From: Clostridium sp.
GTDB taxonomy: Bacteria > Bacillota > Clostridia > Oscillospirales > Acutalibacteraceae
Length of the DNA: 64,000 bases
Assembly: GCA_023663865.1 (NCBI GenBank)
Contig: JAMPGU010000001.1
Span: 62,001 to 126,000 of the forward strand
Direction of reading: 5' to 3'
Below the pieces are notes generated by a model, which did not search any database, was not told where the DNA came from, and worked only from the letters and a program-made list of their open reading frames with translations. This document shows positions 18,178 to 28,323 of this stretch, one piece after another. The position numbers were made by a program, and so were the translations under genes. Each line of letters begins with the position of its first letter. Position 1 is the stretch's first letter.

Positions 18178-19087
18178 TTATAAAATCCTCACACAATCTG
18201 ATTGCATATTTATATGCCTCGTCCTGACCCAAGACGTCAGGCTTTATAACCACAGCGTCCTTACGTCTTTTAAACCAGGTAATCTGACGCTTGGCGTAGT
18301 GACGTGTCTCCTGCTTGAGCTTATCTGCACATTCCGACAGCGAACAGTTTCCGTTCAAATAGGGTATCAGCTCCTTATGTCCGATAGCCTGTGCGGCTGT
18401 ACCTCTTTGGCTGCTGATACATTTTTTTGCTTCCTCTGCCAAGCCGGACTCCAGCATCAAGTCAACACGTTTATTTATTCTGTCATACAGCACCTGCCTG
18501 TCCTCGTAATTCAAAAATAAATAGAGAACATCGTAGGGTGACTCCTGCTTTTTTGAGTTGATATTCTGTTCTGTTTTTGAGACACCGGAATAATAAAGTT
18601 CCAATGCTCTTACAACACGTTTTTTATTATTTTTATGTATCTGCAGGGCAGCATCACTGTCCACGCGCATAAGCTCTTCATAAAGGGCATCTGCACTTTT
18701 TGACATCAGGGACTGCCTCAGCTCATTGTTAACCTCTATATCCTCAAAAAGAATATGATCTGCCAGACTGTCAATAAAAAGTCCTGTACCTCCGACAACA
18801 ATCGGAATATGACCTCTGTCTGTTATCTCGTCAATTTTGACCCTTGCCATATCGCACCAGGCAGCTACAGAAAAGCTTTCCTCTGCCGGAAGAAATTCTG
18901 TCAAATGATGCGGTACCTGTGCTGTTTCCTCCTTCGTGGGAGCCGCTGTTGCAATGGGCATACCTTTATACACCTGCATAGAATCCGCTGAAATAATCTC
19001 TCCGCCAATGCTTTTCGCTATTTCGATACCCAGCGAGGTTTTCCCCGAAGCAGTAGGACCTGCTACAATAATAATCTTCTTTTTCAT
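18146..19087 (-). CDS. miaA: tRNA dimethylallyltransferase MiaA
   Basis: MiaA adds an isopentenyl group to A37 of tRNAs reading UNN codons. The Walker A motif GPTASGKTSLG lies at the N-terminus, followed by ISADSMQVYKG, VVGGTGLF and the C-terminal KQETRHYAKRQITWFKRR RNA-binding segment. ATG 19087 (313 residues) begins 1 nt after the mutL stop; an upstream in-frame TTG at 19102 is less likely. The product of MiaA is the substrate of MiaB, encoded at the head of the same run. Confidence 0.96.
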   Translation of the reverse strand: MKKKIIIVAGPTASGKTSLGIEIAKSIGGEIISADSMQVYKGMPIATAAPTKEETAQVPHHLTEFLPAEESFSVAAWCDMARVKIDEITDRGHIPIVVGGTGLFIDSLADHILFEDIEVNNELRQSLMSKSADALYEELMRVDSDAALQIHKNNKKRVVRALELYYSGVSKTEQNINSKKQESPYDVLYLFLNYEDRQVLYDRINKRVDLMLESGLAEEAKKCISSQRGTAAQAIGHKELIPYLNGNCSLSECADKLKQETRHYAKRQITWFKRRKDAVVIKPDVLGQDEAYKYAIRLCEDFINGKFQKGKSE

Positions 19088-19088
19088 A

Positions 19089-20972
19089 CTACACTCTGCC
19101 AAACTGTTTTTCTATATCATAGCGCGATATTTTGATAAACACAGGTCTGCCGTGAGGACAAAACCTGATTTCAGGCATTGAAAGAAGCTTGGCTACAAAT
19201 AACTCCTGCTCCTGTGCAGAGGTATTATCCCCTGCCTTAACAGCACCGCGGCAGGAAGCGGAATGGTATATCCAGTCAATCTTGTCAGGCGTAATGTCTG
19301 TTTTATGCTCCAAAAGTTTTTCAGCTATTTCTGTTATCAAATCCTTAACATCACTGTCTCCCACAAGTGCAGGAACGCCACGGACAATAACGGCTCTGTC
19401 TCCAAAGCTTTCAACCTCAAATCCGCATTGTGCCAGTAAATCAAAATTTTCACACAGGGCATTATACTCGTCCTTGGCAAGATTGACAACAATCGGAGCA
19501 AGCAGGAGCTGCACCTCAACGGTTTCCTGCGACTTGAATTTTTCGTAATTCATACGCTCGTGCGCAGCGTGCTTGTCGATAAAATAAAGCTCCTTATCTA
19601 TCTCGGCAATTATGTAGGTCTTAAACGCTTCACCAATTAATTTAAAGCTGACGGTTGTATTGTCATCCTCGTCACAAACTGTATTTTCGGCAGTATGAAC
19701 TGCACACTCCTTTTCAGCTGCAGGGATATCCACAGCTGTCTTTATCACTTCATCAGCCTTTGCCGTCTCCGCATCATCATAATCCAGTCTCTTTGCATTA
19801 AGAGAAGCCTGATTATCCTGATGTATTGCAGTCTCAATTGGAGAAATTCTGAAGGTTTGCTGAACCGGAGCCTCTTCTTTCTTTTTGAAAAAATCTATTT
19901 TCGATGAGTAGGTTTTATTTATTTTATTCGGAGCATCATAAATCTGCTCTATCCTTGGTGAGAAATCAGCCTCTTTAACCGTTCTGTCCGCCTCGACAGC
20001 TGTTTTAACACCATAATATATCAAATCAAATATTGGCTTTTCATTTGCAAAGCGCACCTCAATTTTAGCCGGATGCACATTCACATCCACAAGTGCAGGA
20101 TTCAGTGCAATATTGAGTATACACATCGGGAAACGGCCAACCATAATAGAATTTTTATATGCCTGCTCCAATGCAGCCATGGCTGTTGCAGATTTTACCA
20201 AACGGCTGTTAATAAAGAAAAACTGCATGGCTCTGCTTTTTCTGGAGCTGGTAGGCTTAGATACAAAGCCTGTTACCCTCATATTGTCATAGGAATAGTC
20301 AACAGGTATCAAGCCCTCGCTGACCTCTCTGCCGAACACGGAATATATAGCCGACTTTAAATCCCCATTGCCTGAGGTAATCAAGGTTTGCTTGCCGTCA
20401 CGAATAAATCTAAAGGATATCTCGGGATGCGATATTGCCATTCTGTCTACAATACCTGCAACTGCATTGCCCTCCGTAACATCCTTTTTAAGAAATTTCA
20501 TTCTTGCAGGTGTATTAAAAAATATATCTCTGACAACAATGGTCGTACCATTCGGACAGCCTGCATCATCCAGTGCCAGCTCTTCCCCGCCGGCAATTTC
20601 ATATCTGGTACCGATATCCGCATTCTCTGCCTTAGTCAGAAGCTCCACCTTGGCAACAGCTGATATAGATGCCATTGCCTCGCCTCTAAAGCCGAGTGTG
20701 CCAATTGCGTTCAAGTCATCCTTTTCGGATATTTTGCTGGTGGCGTGAGAAATAAATACCTTTTTTATCTGCTCACGCTCAACACCGCAGCCATCATCCG
20801 TAATTCGTATATAAGTAGAACCGCCATGCTTTATTTCAACAGTAATATTTTTTGCATTGGCATCTACAGAATTTTCTATCATTTCCTTAACGATAGACGA
20901 AGGACGCTCAACCACCTCACCGGCTGCGATAAGCTGATATATTTCTTTTGGCAATATATGAATCTGCGGCAT
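19089..20972 (-). CDS. mutL: DNA mismatch repair protein MutL (nicking type)
   Basis: The 627-residue protein has the GHKL ATPase N-terminus (AAGEVVERPSSIVKEMIENS, DDGCG, GFRGEAMASIS). Its C-terminal dimerisation domain carries the endonuclease motif DKHAAHERMNYE, matching the DQHAX2EX4E pattern with Q replaced by K, plus SCRGAVKAGD and CPHGRPVF. These are features of strand-nicking MutL found where MutH is absent. ATG 20972 has AAGGAGGG upstream. It lies 30 nt after mutS. Confidence 0.97.
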   Translation of the reverse strand: MPQIHILPKEIYQLIAAGEVVERPSSIVKEMIENSVDANAKNITVEIKHGGSTYIRITDDGCGVEREQIKKVFISHATSKISEKDDLNAIGTLGFRGEAMASISAVAKVELLTKAENADIGTRYEIAGGEELALDDAGCPNGTTIVVRDIFFNTPARMKFLKKDVTEGNAVAGIVDRMAISHPEISFRFIRDGKQTLITSGNGDLKSAIYSVFGREVSEGLIPVDYSYDNMRVTGFVSKPTSSRKSRAMQFFFINSRLVKSATAMAALEQAYKNSIMVGRFPMCILNIALNPALVDVNVHPAKIEVRFANEKPIFDLIYYGVKTAVEADRTVKEADFSPRIEQIYDAPNKINKTYSSKIDFFKKKEEAPVQQTFRISPIETAIHQDNQASLNAKRLDYDDAETAKADEVIKTAVDIPAAEKECAVHTAENTVCDEDDNTTVSFKLIGEAFKTYIIAEIDKELYFIDKHAAHERMNYEKFKSQETVEVQLLLAPIVVNLAKDEYNALCENFDLLAQCGFEVESFGDRAVIVRGVPALVGDSDVKDLITEIAEKLLEHKTDITPDKIDWIYHSASCRGAVKAGDNTSAQEQELFVAKLLSMPEIRFCPHGRPVFIKISRYDIEKQFGRV

Positions 20973-21002
20973 TGAGTATCCCTCCTTTTTCATTCATTAT
21001 AA

Positions 21003-23639
21003 CTATGCAAGCTCCTCTGCTTTCTTCTTTAAATCATAAAGCGTCTGCATAGCTTCAATAGGTGTTAATGTATTAACATCAACAGTTTTAAGTATTTCTA
21101 AAATTTCCTGCTTTCCGTTCGCAGTAAAATTATACTGAATATCGTTTTCTTCTTCCTCAATAATGCTGTCTTCTGCTTTGAACTCTATTTTAACAGCATT
21201 TGACTCCAGCTCTTTGAGTATTACCTTGGCACGCTTGACAACTGCATCCGGCACACCTGCCAGCTTTGCAACCTCTATACCAAAGCTCTGATCCGCACCA
21301 CCGCGTACGATACGGCGCAGGAAGGTTATATCATCACCGCGTTTTTTTACAGCAATTGAATAATTCTTAACACCGTCAATCATACCCTCCATAGCTGTAA
21401 GCTCATGGTAATGGGTAGCAAAAAGTGCCTTTGCACCAAGACTCTTTTTCTTGCACACAAATTCTAAAACGGCTCTTGCAATACTCATACCATCGAAGGT
21501 GGAGGTACCTCTACCAATTTCGTCAAGAATAATCAGGGAAGAGGAGGTAGCATTTTTTAAAATTGCAGAAACCTCATTCATCTCTACCATAAAGGTGGAT
21601 TGACCGGTTGCCAAATCATCACTGGCACCAACACGGGTAAATATAGCATCAACTATACCTATTTTTGCACTTTTCGCAGGCACAAATGAGCCTATCTGCG
21701 CCAGCAGCGTAATCAGTGCAATCTGCCTCATATATGTAGACTTACCTGCCATATTCGGACCGGTAATAATGGAACAGCGTTCCTCATCCATATCCAGCTT
21801 TGTGTCATTTGGCACAAAGGGTGCACCATCCAGCAAAGCCTCAACCACAGGATGTCTGCCGTCTTTTATATCAATAACTCCATCGTTGGAAATTACGGGA
21901 CAAGCGTAATTATTATTTACAGCAACCTCGGCAAGTGATGCAAGCACATCAAGCACTGCCAAACTTTTCGCCGTTGACTGCAGTCTTTCAACCTCAGCAG
22001 AAATCATATTTCTTACAGCCGAAAATACTTCGTATTCAAGCGCAACCGAACGATCCTTTGCGCCGATAATTCTGCCCTCTAAATCTTTAAGCTCCTGGGT
22101 TATATATCTTTCACAATTTGTAAGGGTTTGCTTTCTTATGTAAGTTTCAGGCACCAAATCCTTATAGGAATTTGTAACCTCAATATAATAGCCGAAAACC
22201 TTATTGTAGCCAACCTTCAGCTTGGGTATGCCCGTCAGCTCTCGCTGTTCATTTTCAATGGAAGCAATAATACCTGCCCCATCATTCATAATCGCTTTCA
22301 GCTCATCTATCTCGCTGTTGTAGCCTTCCTTTATCATTCCGCCCTCTCGAACAGAAAAGGGAGGCTCGTCCACAATCGCCCTGTCAATCAAAGCTCTGAC
22401 ATCATCAAGCAAGTCAATATTCTTATAAATACTGCCCAGCAGAGCTGTTGAACAGCCGGATAAGTTATCCCTTACTGCAGGAAGTCTTTCAATAGTGTAT
22501 TGAAGAGATTTAAGCTCCTTGGCATTTGCTGTACCATAAACGATACGGGTCATAAGGCGTTCAATATCATTTACACCTGTCAGTGCCTCACGCACAGCAT
22601 CACGTATCATAGGATTATCTACCAGCTCGCCTACTGCATTCTGCCTTTTTACAATTTTGGGAATAGACATCAACGGACGCTCAAGCCAGGATTTTATCAT
22701 TCGCTTACCCATAGCCGTCTTTGTTTTATCTATAACCCACAGGAGCGAATGCTTTTTGTCTCCCGTCATCATTGAGCGTGTCAATTCCAGATTGCGTCTG
22801 GCACTGATATCAAGGCTCATATACTGATCATCGTCATAAAAGTCTATTTCTGACGGTGCTTCAATTTCGTCCTTTTTCTGTGTTTCTTTAAGGTAGCTGA
22901 TAACTGCACCCAGCACACATACTCCAATTTTGCTGTGACCGATACCCAATGATGAAATTTCTTCTTTTTTCAGGGTTTCCAAAATCAATGCACTTGCATT
23001 ATCAAAATTAAAGCAATCGTCATCCAGCACCTCAACATTCGCATTGATGCGCTTTGCAAAGCTTTCAACACCTGAAAGGTTCAAGGCCTCTGCATTAATA
23101 ATAAGCTCCTTCGGTGCGTATGTAGAAAGCTGATTGATGAGCTTATTTTCCATATCCTCACCGTCCAGTGATGTTATATGGAACTCACCGGTGGATACAT
23201 CTGCAAAGCATACGCCCAGCTGCTTATTGCTGAGGCATATAGAGCAAAGATAATTATTTGCTCCGTCTTCAAGCATATTTCCTTCAATAACCGTACCCGG
23301 AGTAATGATTCTTATGACATCTCTTTTAACCAAGCCCTTGGCAGAGGCAGGATCCTCCATCTGCTCACAGATAGCAACCTTATAACCGCGGGAAACCAGC
23401 TTGGCAATATAATTGTCCGCACTGTGGAAGGGAACACCGCACATCGGAGCACGCTCCTCCTGTCCGCAGTCTCTGCCGGTAAGCACCAGGTCAAGCTCCT
23501 TTGAAGCAATCTTGGCATCATCAAAAAACATCTCATAAAAATCACCAAGACGGAAGAATAAAATAGTGTCGAAATATTGACTTTTAATTTGTAAATACTG
23601 CGCCATCATAGGCGAGATTTTGCCCTCATTCTTTGCCAT
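21003..23639 (-). CDS. mutS: DNA mismatch repair protein MutS
   Basis: The 878-residue protein recognises mispairs through the N-terminal FFRLGDFYEMF segment, which contains the Phe-x-Glu wedge. The C-terminal ABC-type ATPase has Walker A TGPNMAGKST, the STFMVEM segment, Walker B LIILDEIGRGTSTFDG and ATHYHEL. A small C-terminal helix-turn-helix tail for dimerisation is present. ATG 23639 follows AGGAGGAA. The longer frame opening at 23702 lacks a ribosome site and would add an unrelated extension. The next gene, mutL, starts 30 nt later. Confidence 0.98.
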   Translation of the reverse strand: MAKNEGKISPMMAQYLQIKSQYFDTILFFRLGDFYEMFFDDAKIASKELDLVLTGRDCGQEERAPMCGVPFHSADNYIAKLVSRGYKVAICEQMEDPASAKGLVKRDVIRIITPGTVIEGNMLEDGANNYLCSICLSNKQLGVCFADVSTGEFHITSLDGEDMENKLINQLSTYAPKELIINAEALNLSGVESFAKRINANVEVLDDDCFNFDNASALILETLKKEEISSLGIGHSKIGVCVLGAVISYLKETQKKDEIEAPSEIDFYDDDQYMSLDISARRNLELTRSMMTGDKKHSLLWVIDKTKTAMGKRMIKSWLERPLMSIPKIVKRQNAVGELVDNPMIRDAVREALTGVNDIERLMTRIVYGTANAKELKSLQYTIERLPAVRDNLSGCSTALLGSIYKNIDLLDDVRALIDRAIVDEPPFSVREGGMIKEGYNSEIDELKAIMNDGAGIIASIENEQRELTGIPKLKVGYNKVFGYYIEVTNSYKDLVPETYIRKQTLTNCERYITQELKDLEGRIIGAKDRSVALEYEVFSAVRNMISAEVERLQSTAKSLAVLDVLASLAEVAVNNNYACPVISNDGVIDIKDGRHPVVEALLDGAPFVPNDTKLDMDEERCSIITGPNMAGKSTYMRQIALITLLAQIGSFVPAKSAKIGIVDAIFTRVGASDDLATGQSTFMVEMNEVSAILKNATSSSLIILDEIGRGTSTFDGMSIARAVLEFVCKKKSLGAKALFATHYHELTAMEGMIDGVKNYSIAVKKRGDDITFLRRIVRGGADQSFGIEVAKLAGVPDAVVKRAKVILKELESNAVKIEFKAEDSIIEEEENDIQYNFTANGKQEILEILKTVDVNTLTPIEAMQTLYDLKKKAEELA

Positions 23640-23740
23640 TTTATTCCTCCTCTTCCGGTAATTCGTTAAAATTTTTAATGGCTGGTGTATTGTATTAAGC
23701 AATCAAATACCTGAATGCGTTTTATACACGAACATTAATC

Positions 23741-24154
23741 TTAGTGGCAGCCTCCGCAGGTACAGCAGTCATGTGTGCACTCGTCAGCCTTTGGCAGTTC
23801 GCAGGTTTCTGCATCCTGTCCGTCAAAGAACAGACCAATCATACCGCTGATATACTGTGCCATCTGCTCCATCTCAGCAGCTGCAGCAGAATACTTCTGC
23901 ATATTCTCGCCCTGCATAATCTCGCCATACAGCTTCTGATACTCCTCCTGAAGCTCTGCAATTCTTTCCTGAGAAGCCTCTTCGCCTTTTTCAGCCTCCT
24001 GCTGATATTTGAGTGACAGGAGCTGCATTTCCTGCATCTGCTGCTGCAGCTTTTCGTCACCGTCATTTGCCTTGGCTGCTGCCTGAAGAGCAACAAAACG
24101 CTCATCCTTCTGAATTTCTTTGCCTAATTCTCTAAGTGCTGATTCAATACTCAT
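23741..24154 (-). CDS. YlbF/YmcA family protein with cysteine-rich tail
   Basis: The 137-residue protein is mainly helical coiled coil, matching the YlbF/YmcA family, which in B. subtilis joins YaaT in a complex that binds [4Fe-4S] clusters and affects RNase Y and Spo0A. The C-terminus ends in a dense cysteine/histidine cluster (ECTHDCCTCGGCH), a plausible metal or Fe-S ligand set. It starts 2 nt after the miaB stop and lies about 100 nt before mutS. The family call is likely; the metal role is inferred. Confidence 0.82.
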   Translation of the reverse strand: MSIESALRELGKEIQKDERFVALQAAAKANDGDEKLQQQMQEMQLLSLKYQQEAEKGEEASQERIAELQEEYQKLYGEIMQGENMQKYSAAAAEMEQMAQYISGMIGLFFDGQDAETCELPKADECTHDCCTCGGCH

Positions 24155-24156
24155 AT

Positions 24157-25593
24157 TTATTTCTCCTTTACTAATTCTCCCCTCATAACAAATGTCAGAG
24201 GTTCAACTACTTTTATTTTCTGGAAGGTGCCGATAAGGCTTTCGTCACCCTCAAACTCTATAATCAAATTGCCGTCATTACGAGCAGCAATATAATTATC
24301 ACCTAATTTACCCTTGCCGTAAACATAGCATTTATACACCTTGTCCTTATGAAGTGCCATTTGAGAAGCACTAATCTTCTCCTGCAAATCCGTCAGCTCC
24401 TTGAACCATTTGGACTTTTCCTCAGCAGGAACAGGGTCAGGCATTTCTGCCGCCGGAGTACCCTTGCGGGCAGAATAGATAAATGTAAACAATGAGGTTG
24501 CTTTAACCTCTTCCACAAGAGACAGCGTTTCCTTGAATTCCTCATAGGTTTCACCGGGGAAGCCCACGATAATATCACTGGTTATTGAAAGCTCATCCCC
24601 CATAAGCTCCTTGGCGTATTTTATCAGTTCAATATACTGCTCACGGGTATAGTGGCGGTTCATCGCTTTTAACACACGATTGCTTCCGCTCTGGAAAGGA
24701 AGATGCAAATGCTGTGCAACCTTGTCACAGGAGGCCATCGTTTCAATAAGCTCCTTGGTGCAGTCCTTAGGATGACTGGTCATAAACCGAATTCTGAAAT
24801 CACCGTCAAGACCATTCAGCTCACGCAAAAGCTGTGCAAAGCTGACCCGAGGTTCAAGGTCCTTACCGTAAGAATTAACATTCTGACCGAGAAGCGTAAT
24901 CTCTTTATACCCTTGTGAAACAAGCTCCTTAAATTCATTTACAATGTCAGCCTTCGCTCTGCTGCGCTCTCGTCCGCGGACATAAGGCACAATACAATAT
25001 GTACAAAAATTATTACAGCCATACATAATCGGCAGCCAGGCTTTCGCATCGTTATCACGCTTAACAGGAATACCCTCAGCAATAGCACCATCCATATCAG
25101 GTATTTCAAACACACGCTTTCTTCCTGTTAACGCTCTGTACAAAAGCTCCGGCAGACAATGTATAACATGTGTGCCAAACACCAAATCCACAAAAGGATA
25201 GGACTGCTTTATTTTATCCGCAATATGCTTTTGCTGCATCATACAGCCGCACAAAGCAATGACAACATTCGGATTGTCACGCTTATAGCTTTTCAGTGAG
25301 CCTACATTTCCAAACACTCTGTCCTCCGCATGCTCTCTTACTGCGCAGGTGTTAAATATAATAAGCTGTGCATCTAAACGATTATCGGTAAAGCCATACC
25401 CCATAAGCTCCAGCATACCTTTAATTCGCTCACTGTCTGCTACATTCTGCTGACAGCCATAGGTAATCACACAAGCCTTCGGCTTTTCACGATAAGCGGC
25501 AGTCAAAGCAGAGCTAACCTTTACTGAAAATTCTTTTTGCTTATTAAGCTCCTCGTCACTGACAACAGCTGTTTTACTTGCATTTTGGCTCAT
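24157..25593 (-). CDS. miaB: tRNA-2-methylthio-N6-dimethylallyladenosine synthase MiaB
   Basis: This 478-residue radical SAM methylthiotransferase adds the 2-methylthio group to i6A37. The N-terminal UPF0004 domain supplies cluster cysteines at C47, C83 and C117. The radical SAM motif is C193-x3-C197-x2-C200 in YGCNNFCTYC. The C-terminal TRAM domain (KCYVYGKGKLGDNYIAA) binds tRNA. AGAGGTG precedes ATG 25593. It heads the long minus-strand run, which also holds miaA, so both steps of ms2i6A synthesis are encoded together. Confidence 0.97.
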   Translation of the reverse strand: MSQNASKTAVVSDEELNKQKEFSVKVSSALTAAYREKPKACVITYGCQQNVADSERIKGMLELMGYGFTDNRLDAQLIIFNTCAVREHAEDRVFGNVGSLKSYKRDNPNVVIALCGCMMQQKHIADKIKQSYPFVDLVFGTHVIHCLPELLYRALTGRKRVFEIPDMDGAIAEGIPVKRDNDAKAWLPIMYGCNNFCTYCIVPYVRGRERSRAKADIVNEFKELVSQGYKEITLLGQNVNSYGKDLEPRVSFAQLLRELNGLDGDFRIRFMTSHPKDCTKELIETMASCDKVAQHLHLPFQSGSNRVLKAMNRHYTREQYIELIKYAKELMGDELSITSDIIVGFPGETYEEFKETLSLVEEVKATSLFTFIYSARKGTPAAEMPDPVPAEEKSKWFKELTDLQEKISASQMALHKDKVYKCYVYGKGKLGDNYIAARNDGNLIIEFEGDESLIGTFQKIKVVEPLTFVMRGELVKEK

Positions 25594-25636
25594 ATTCTCA
25601 CCTCTATATACAACTACTTATTATAATACAGCTAAC

Positions 25637-25665
25637 ATTATATCAAATATGCTTTCTATAATCAA
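25637..25665 (-). promoter_or_regulatory. Promoter of the miaB-nfo gene run
   Basis: On the minus strand TTGATT (25665-25660) and TATAAT (25642-25637) are spaced by 17 nt, about 44 nt before the miaB ATG. It is divergent from the malQ promoter. Confidence 0.85.
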
Positions 25666-25732
25666 CATAATATTTATAAATAATATAATAATTTTAATTA
25701 TATAAGCCATGAACATATCCTACAAGGAAAGA

Positions 25733-25761
25733 TTGATTTTTACTGTTAAAAATGATAGAAT
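25733..25761 (+). promoter_or_regulatory. Promoter of malQ
   Basis: TTGATT at 25733-25738 and TAGAAT at 25756-25761 have a 17-nt spacer and lie 33 nt before the ATG. Confidence 0.78.
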
Positions 25762-25794
25762 ATCGTTATTATATACAAAAATAAGGTGATTTAT

Positions 25795-27315
25795 ATGTTG
25801 AAGAAAAGAGGAGCAGGTGTACTGCTTCACATCAGCTCAATGCCCTCACCCTATGGTGTTGGTGTATTTGACAGCAATGTAAAGGAATTTATAAATCAAA
25901 TAGCAGATATGGGCTTCAGCTACTGGCAGGTGCTTCCCTTCAATCCGCTGGATGATGCCAACTCGCCATACTGCTCCCCCTCTGCCTTTGCCGGCAACTA
26001 TCTGTTTATTGACCCGCAGGGCTTAAAGGATATGGGGCTGATTAGCGAGGAGGATGTTAAAAGCAATATTTATGACGGCAGTCCCTACACAGCGGATTAC
26101 GAATTTGCTGCCGAGAAGCGTCTCTCCGTGCTGAAAAAAGCTTTTCTCAATATTGACAACAATCTTGCTGCAAAGATAAAGGAATTTGAGCTAGATAACC
26201 CATGGCTTACCGATTACAGCGTATTTATGACTGTAAAGGAAGCAGAAAATATGAAGCCATGGTGGGCATGGAGCAAACAGCATGCGCACTATTTTGACTG
26301 CATCAAAAGCATTTATGATTATGAGGAAAAGGCAGCCTTTTGGAAATTTGTGCAGTACATTTTTTATAAGCAATGGTATGAGCTGAAGCAGTATGCCAAT
26401 GACAAAGGCATCGCCATTATCGGAGACATGCCCATCTATGTTGCTATGGACAGTGTGGATGTATGGTCAAACCTCAATATGTTTTTGATTGACCAAAAAA
26501 CACTTACTGCCAAGAAGGTAGCCGGTGTTCCTCCGGATTACTTCAGCGAGGACGGACAGCTTTGGGGCAATCCGATATACAACTGGAAGGAAATGGAAAA
26601 GGATGATTTCAGCTGGTGGATTTCCCGTCTGGGACACGCTTTAAAGACATACGATACAGTCAGAATTGACCATTTCAGAGCATTCGCATCTTATTGGGAA
26701 ATTCCTGCCGACTCTCCTACCGCCAAGGTGGGAGAATGGGTTGACGGACCGAAAATGAAGCTTTTCGACAAGGTGTTTGAAGCATATCCTGACACACCGA
26801 TTATTGCCGAGGATTTAGGTGTATTCGGTGAAGATGTTGTACAGCTTCTTGAAGATACCGGATTCCCCGGAATGAAGGTTGTACAGTTCGGCTTTGATCC
26901 AAACAGCGACTCCTCACATATGCCGCATAATGCAGTGCAAAACAGTATCAACTACGTTGGCACCCACGACAACAACACCATTCTCGGCTGGCTGTGGGAG
27001 GCAAGTGAGCAGGAGCGCGCTTTCGCACTTGCGTATGCCGGCTTTACAGGTGATAACTGGGGCGAGGGCGGCTACTATAGTCAGTCCTGCCGAAAGATTA
27101 TTGAGACTGTATGGAAAAGCTCCTCCAATGTTGCTATGATTGCCCTGCAGGATATGTGCGGTTTCGGCAGTGATGCAAGAATGAACATACCGGGCGTACC
27201 TGAAAAAAACTGGCGTTTCAGAACAACAATGGAAACCATTAAAAACATAGATACAGATTATTTTAAAAAAATAAATTCACTATACAGAAGAATGTATCCT
27301 GTATTTGAAAAATAG
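25795..27315 (+). CDS. malQ: 4-alpha-glucanotransferase (GH77)
   Basis: This 506-residue disproportionating enzyme transfers alpha-1,4-glucan segments between maltooligosaccharides in glycogen and starch metabolism. GH77 signatures are YWQVLPFNPLDDANSPYCSPSA (given in part), GDMPIYVAMDSVDVW, VRIDHFRAF with the nucleophile aspartate, IIAEDLG with the acid/base glutamate, and YVGTHDNNT with the third carboxylate. ATG 25795 follows AAGG by 7 nt; a GTG at 25786 would overlap the ribosome site. It stands alone between divergent and convergent neighbours. Confidence 0.97.
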   Translation: MLKKRGAGVLLHISSMPSPYGVGVFDSNVKEFINQIADMGFSYWQVLPFNPLDDANSPYCSPSAFAGNYLFIDPQGLKDMGLISEEDVKSNIYDGSPYTADYEFAAEKRLSVLKKAFLNIDNNLAAKIKEFELDNPWLTDYSVFMTVKEAENMKPWWAWSKQHAHYFDCIKSIYDYEEKAAFWKFVQYIFYKQWYELKQYANDKGIAIIGDMPIYVAMDSVDVWSNLNMFLIDQKTLTAKKVAGVPPDYFSEDGQLWGNPIYNWKEMEKDDFSWWISRLGHALKTYDTVRIDHFRAFASYWEIPADSPTAKVGEWVDGPKMKLFDKVFEAYPDTPIIAEDLGVFGEDVVQLLEDTGFPGMKVVQFGFDPNSDSSHMPHNAVQNSINYVGTHDNNTILGWLWEASEQERAFALAYAGFTGDNWGEGGYYSQSCRKIIETVWKSSSNVAMIALQDMCGFGSDARMNIPGVPEKNWRFRTTMETIKNIDTDYFKKINSLYRRMYPVFEK

Positions 27316-27393
27316 CAAAAACGAGTTGAACAGCTTAGGCACTCAGCAATACATTATTGTTAATCCCAATATTTTTTAATATAAATATACAAT

Positions 27394-27438
27394 AAACCCA
27401 CTATGACCTTTCATTTTGAAAATGTCATAGTGGGTTTT
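27394..27438. terminator. Intrinsic terminator shared by malQ and the convergent gene
   Basis: A 14-bp perfect stem (27394-27407 with 27424-27437) lies between the two converging stops, with AAA on one side and TTT on the other. Confidence 0.82.
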
Positions 27439-27460
27439 GCTGTATAAAACTATAATGAAA

Positions 27461-28219
27461 TTAATACGCTTTTATAATGGATTCCAGAATGCTTTTATTA
27501 TTACCATATACTTGTAAGTCTCTCAGGCTTTCCTTATCAGCATGAACTATATTCGAATCAAAAAGCTCTAAAAATGCTGCAATTTTTGAATAGTCATTGC
27601 CAAAATCATATGCGTCAGCCTCGAATTGCTTTTCATCTGTATTTAAAACAACAATGCATTGATATTTACCAACCGAATGGACTCGTGGTGTATGAACACC
27701 GATATGATATTCTGCCTTTATCTCTACTGACGTAACATCATCATAGTTTATATATTCTTGGCTATCCTTGAATAAACTGTATGAAACAATTGCATGATCT
27801 TCAGCAACATATTTTGATTGACTGCCCAAGCAAAAAAACAGTGTGCAAAGTAAAATAATAACTGCTGTTTGAACAGTAATTTTTTTAACCTGCTTTTTTG
27901 CTTTCGTATTTTTTAATTTAAAATAGTCCTTGAATTTAAGCTCCAGCTTCTTTGCGCTGTCAACAAATATACCTATAACTATCATTAGAATAAATAACAG
28001 TACAAAAAACATAATTAAAAAGAAGGCTGCTTTTGGCTGACACAAAAAATAATCTTTTTTTGAAAATGCTTTTGCACACAAATAACCTACTTGCTCACAA
28101 TTTAAATATATTAATAATATAAGTACATACGGAACTATAATTAAGTTATTAAATTTTCTCTGTTCATAATGCAGAATTTTATCCTTTTGCTGTTTCTTCT
28201 TTTTCTTTTGCTTTGCCAT
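27461..28219 (-). CDS. Membrane protein of unknown function
   Basis: The 252-residue protein starts with a run of lysines and glutamines (AKQKKKKKQQKDK), then has about three hydrophobic helices (roughly 28-50, 65-88 and 115-133) and an extracytoplasmic or cytosolic C-terminal domain of about 115 residues rich in beta-type segments. I recognise no family. A weak AGGACG site lies before ATG 28219. It is separated from the cysteine-rich gene upstream by a hairpin and is probably a single-gene unit. Confidence 0.75.
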   Translation of the reverse strand: MAKQKKKKKQQKDKILHYEQRKFNNLIIVPYVLILLIYLNCEQVGYLCAKAFSKKDYFLCQPKAAFFLIMFFVLLFILMIVIGIFVDSAKKLELKFKDYFKLKNTKAKKQVKKITVQTAVIILLCTLFFCLGSQSKYVAEDHAIVSYSLFKDSQEYINYDDVTSVEIKAEYHIGVHTPRVHSVGKYQCIVVLNTDEKQFEADAYDFGNDYSKIAAFLELFDSNIVHADKESLRDLQVYGNNKSILESIIKAY

Positions 28220-28282
28220 ATAATCGTCCTATAAATCTCAATGTAATCATCTAATTATAACATAATTGCGAATATATAACAA

Positions 28283-28306
28283 GAGCACCCTCTTGCCGAG
28301 GGTGCC
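28283..28306 (-). terminator. Hairpin terminator after the cysteine-rich protein gene
   Basis: An 8-bp GC-rich stem (28285-28292 with 28298-28305) lies 18 nt past the stop and is followed on the minus strand by a T-rich stretch. Confidence 0.68.
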
Positions 28307-28323
28307 TAAAATGGTTATTTTCT

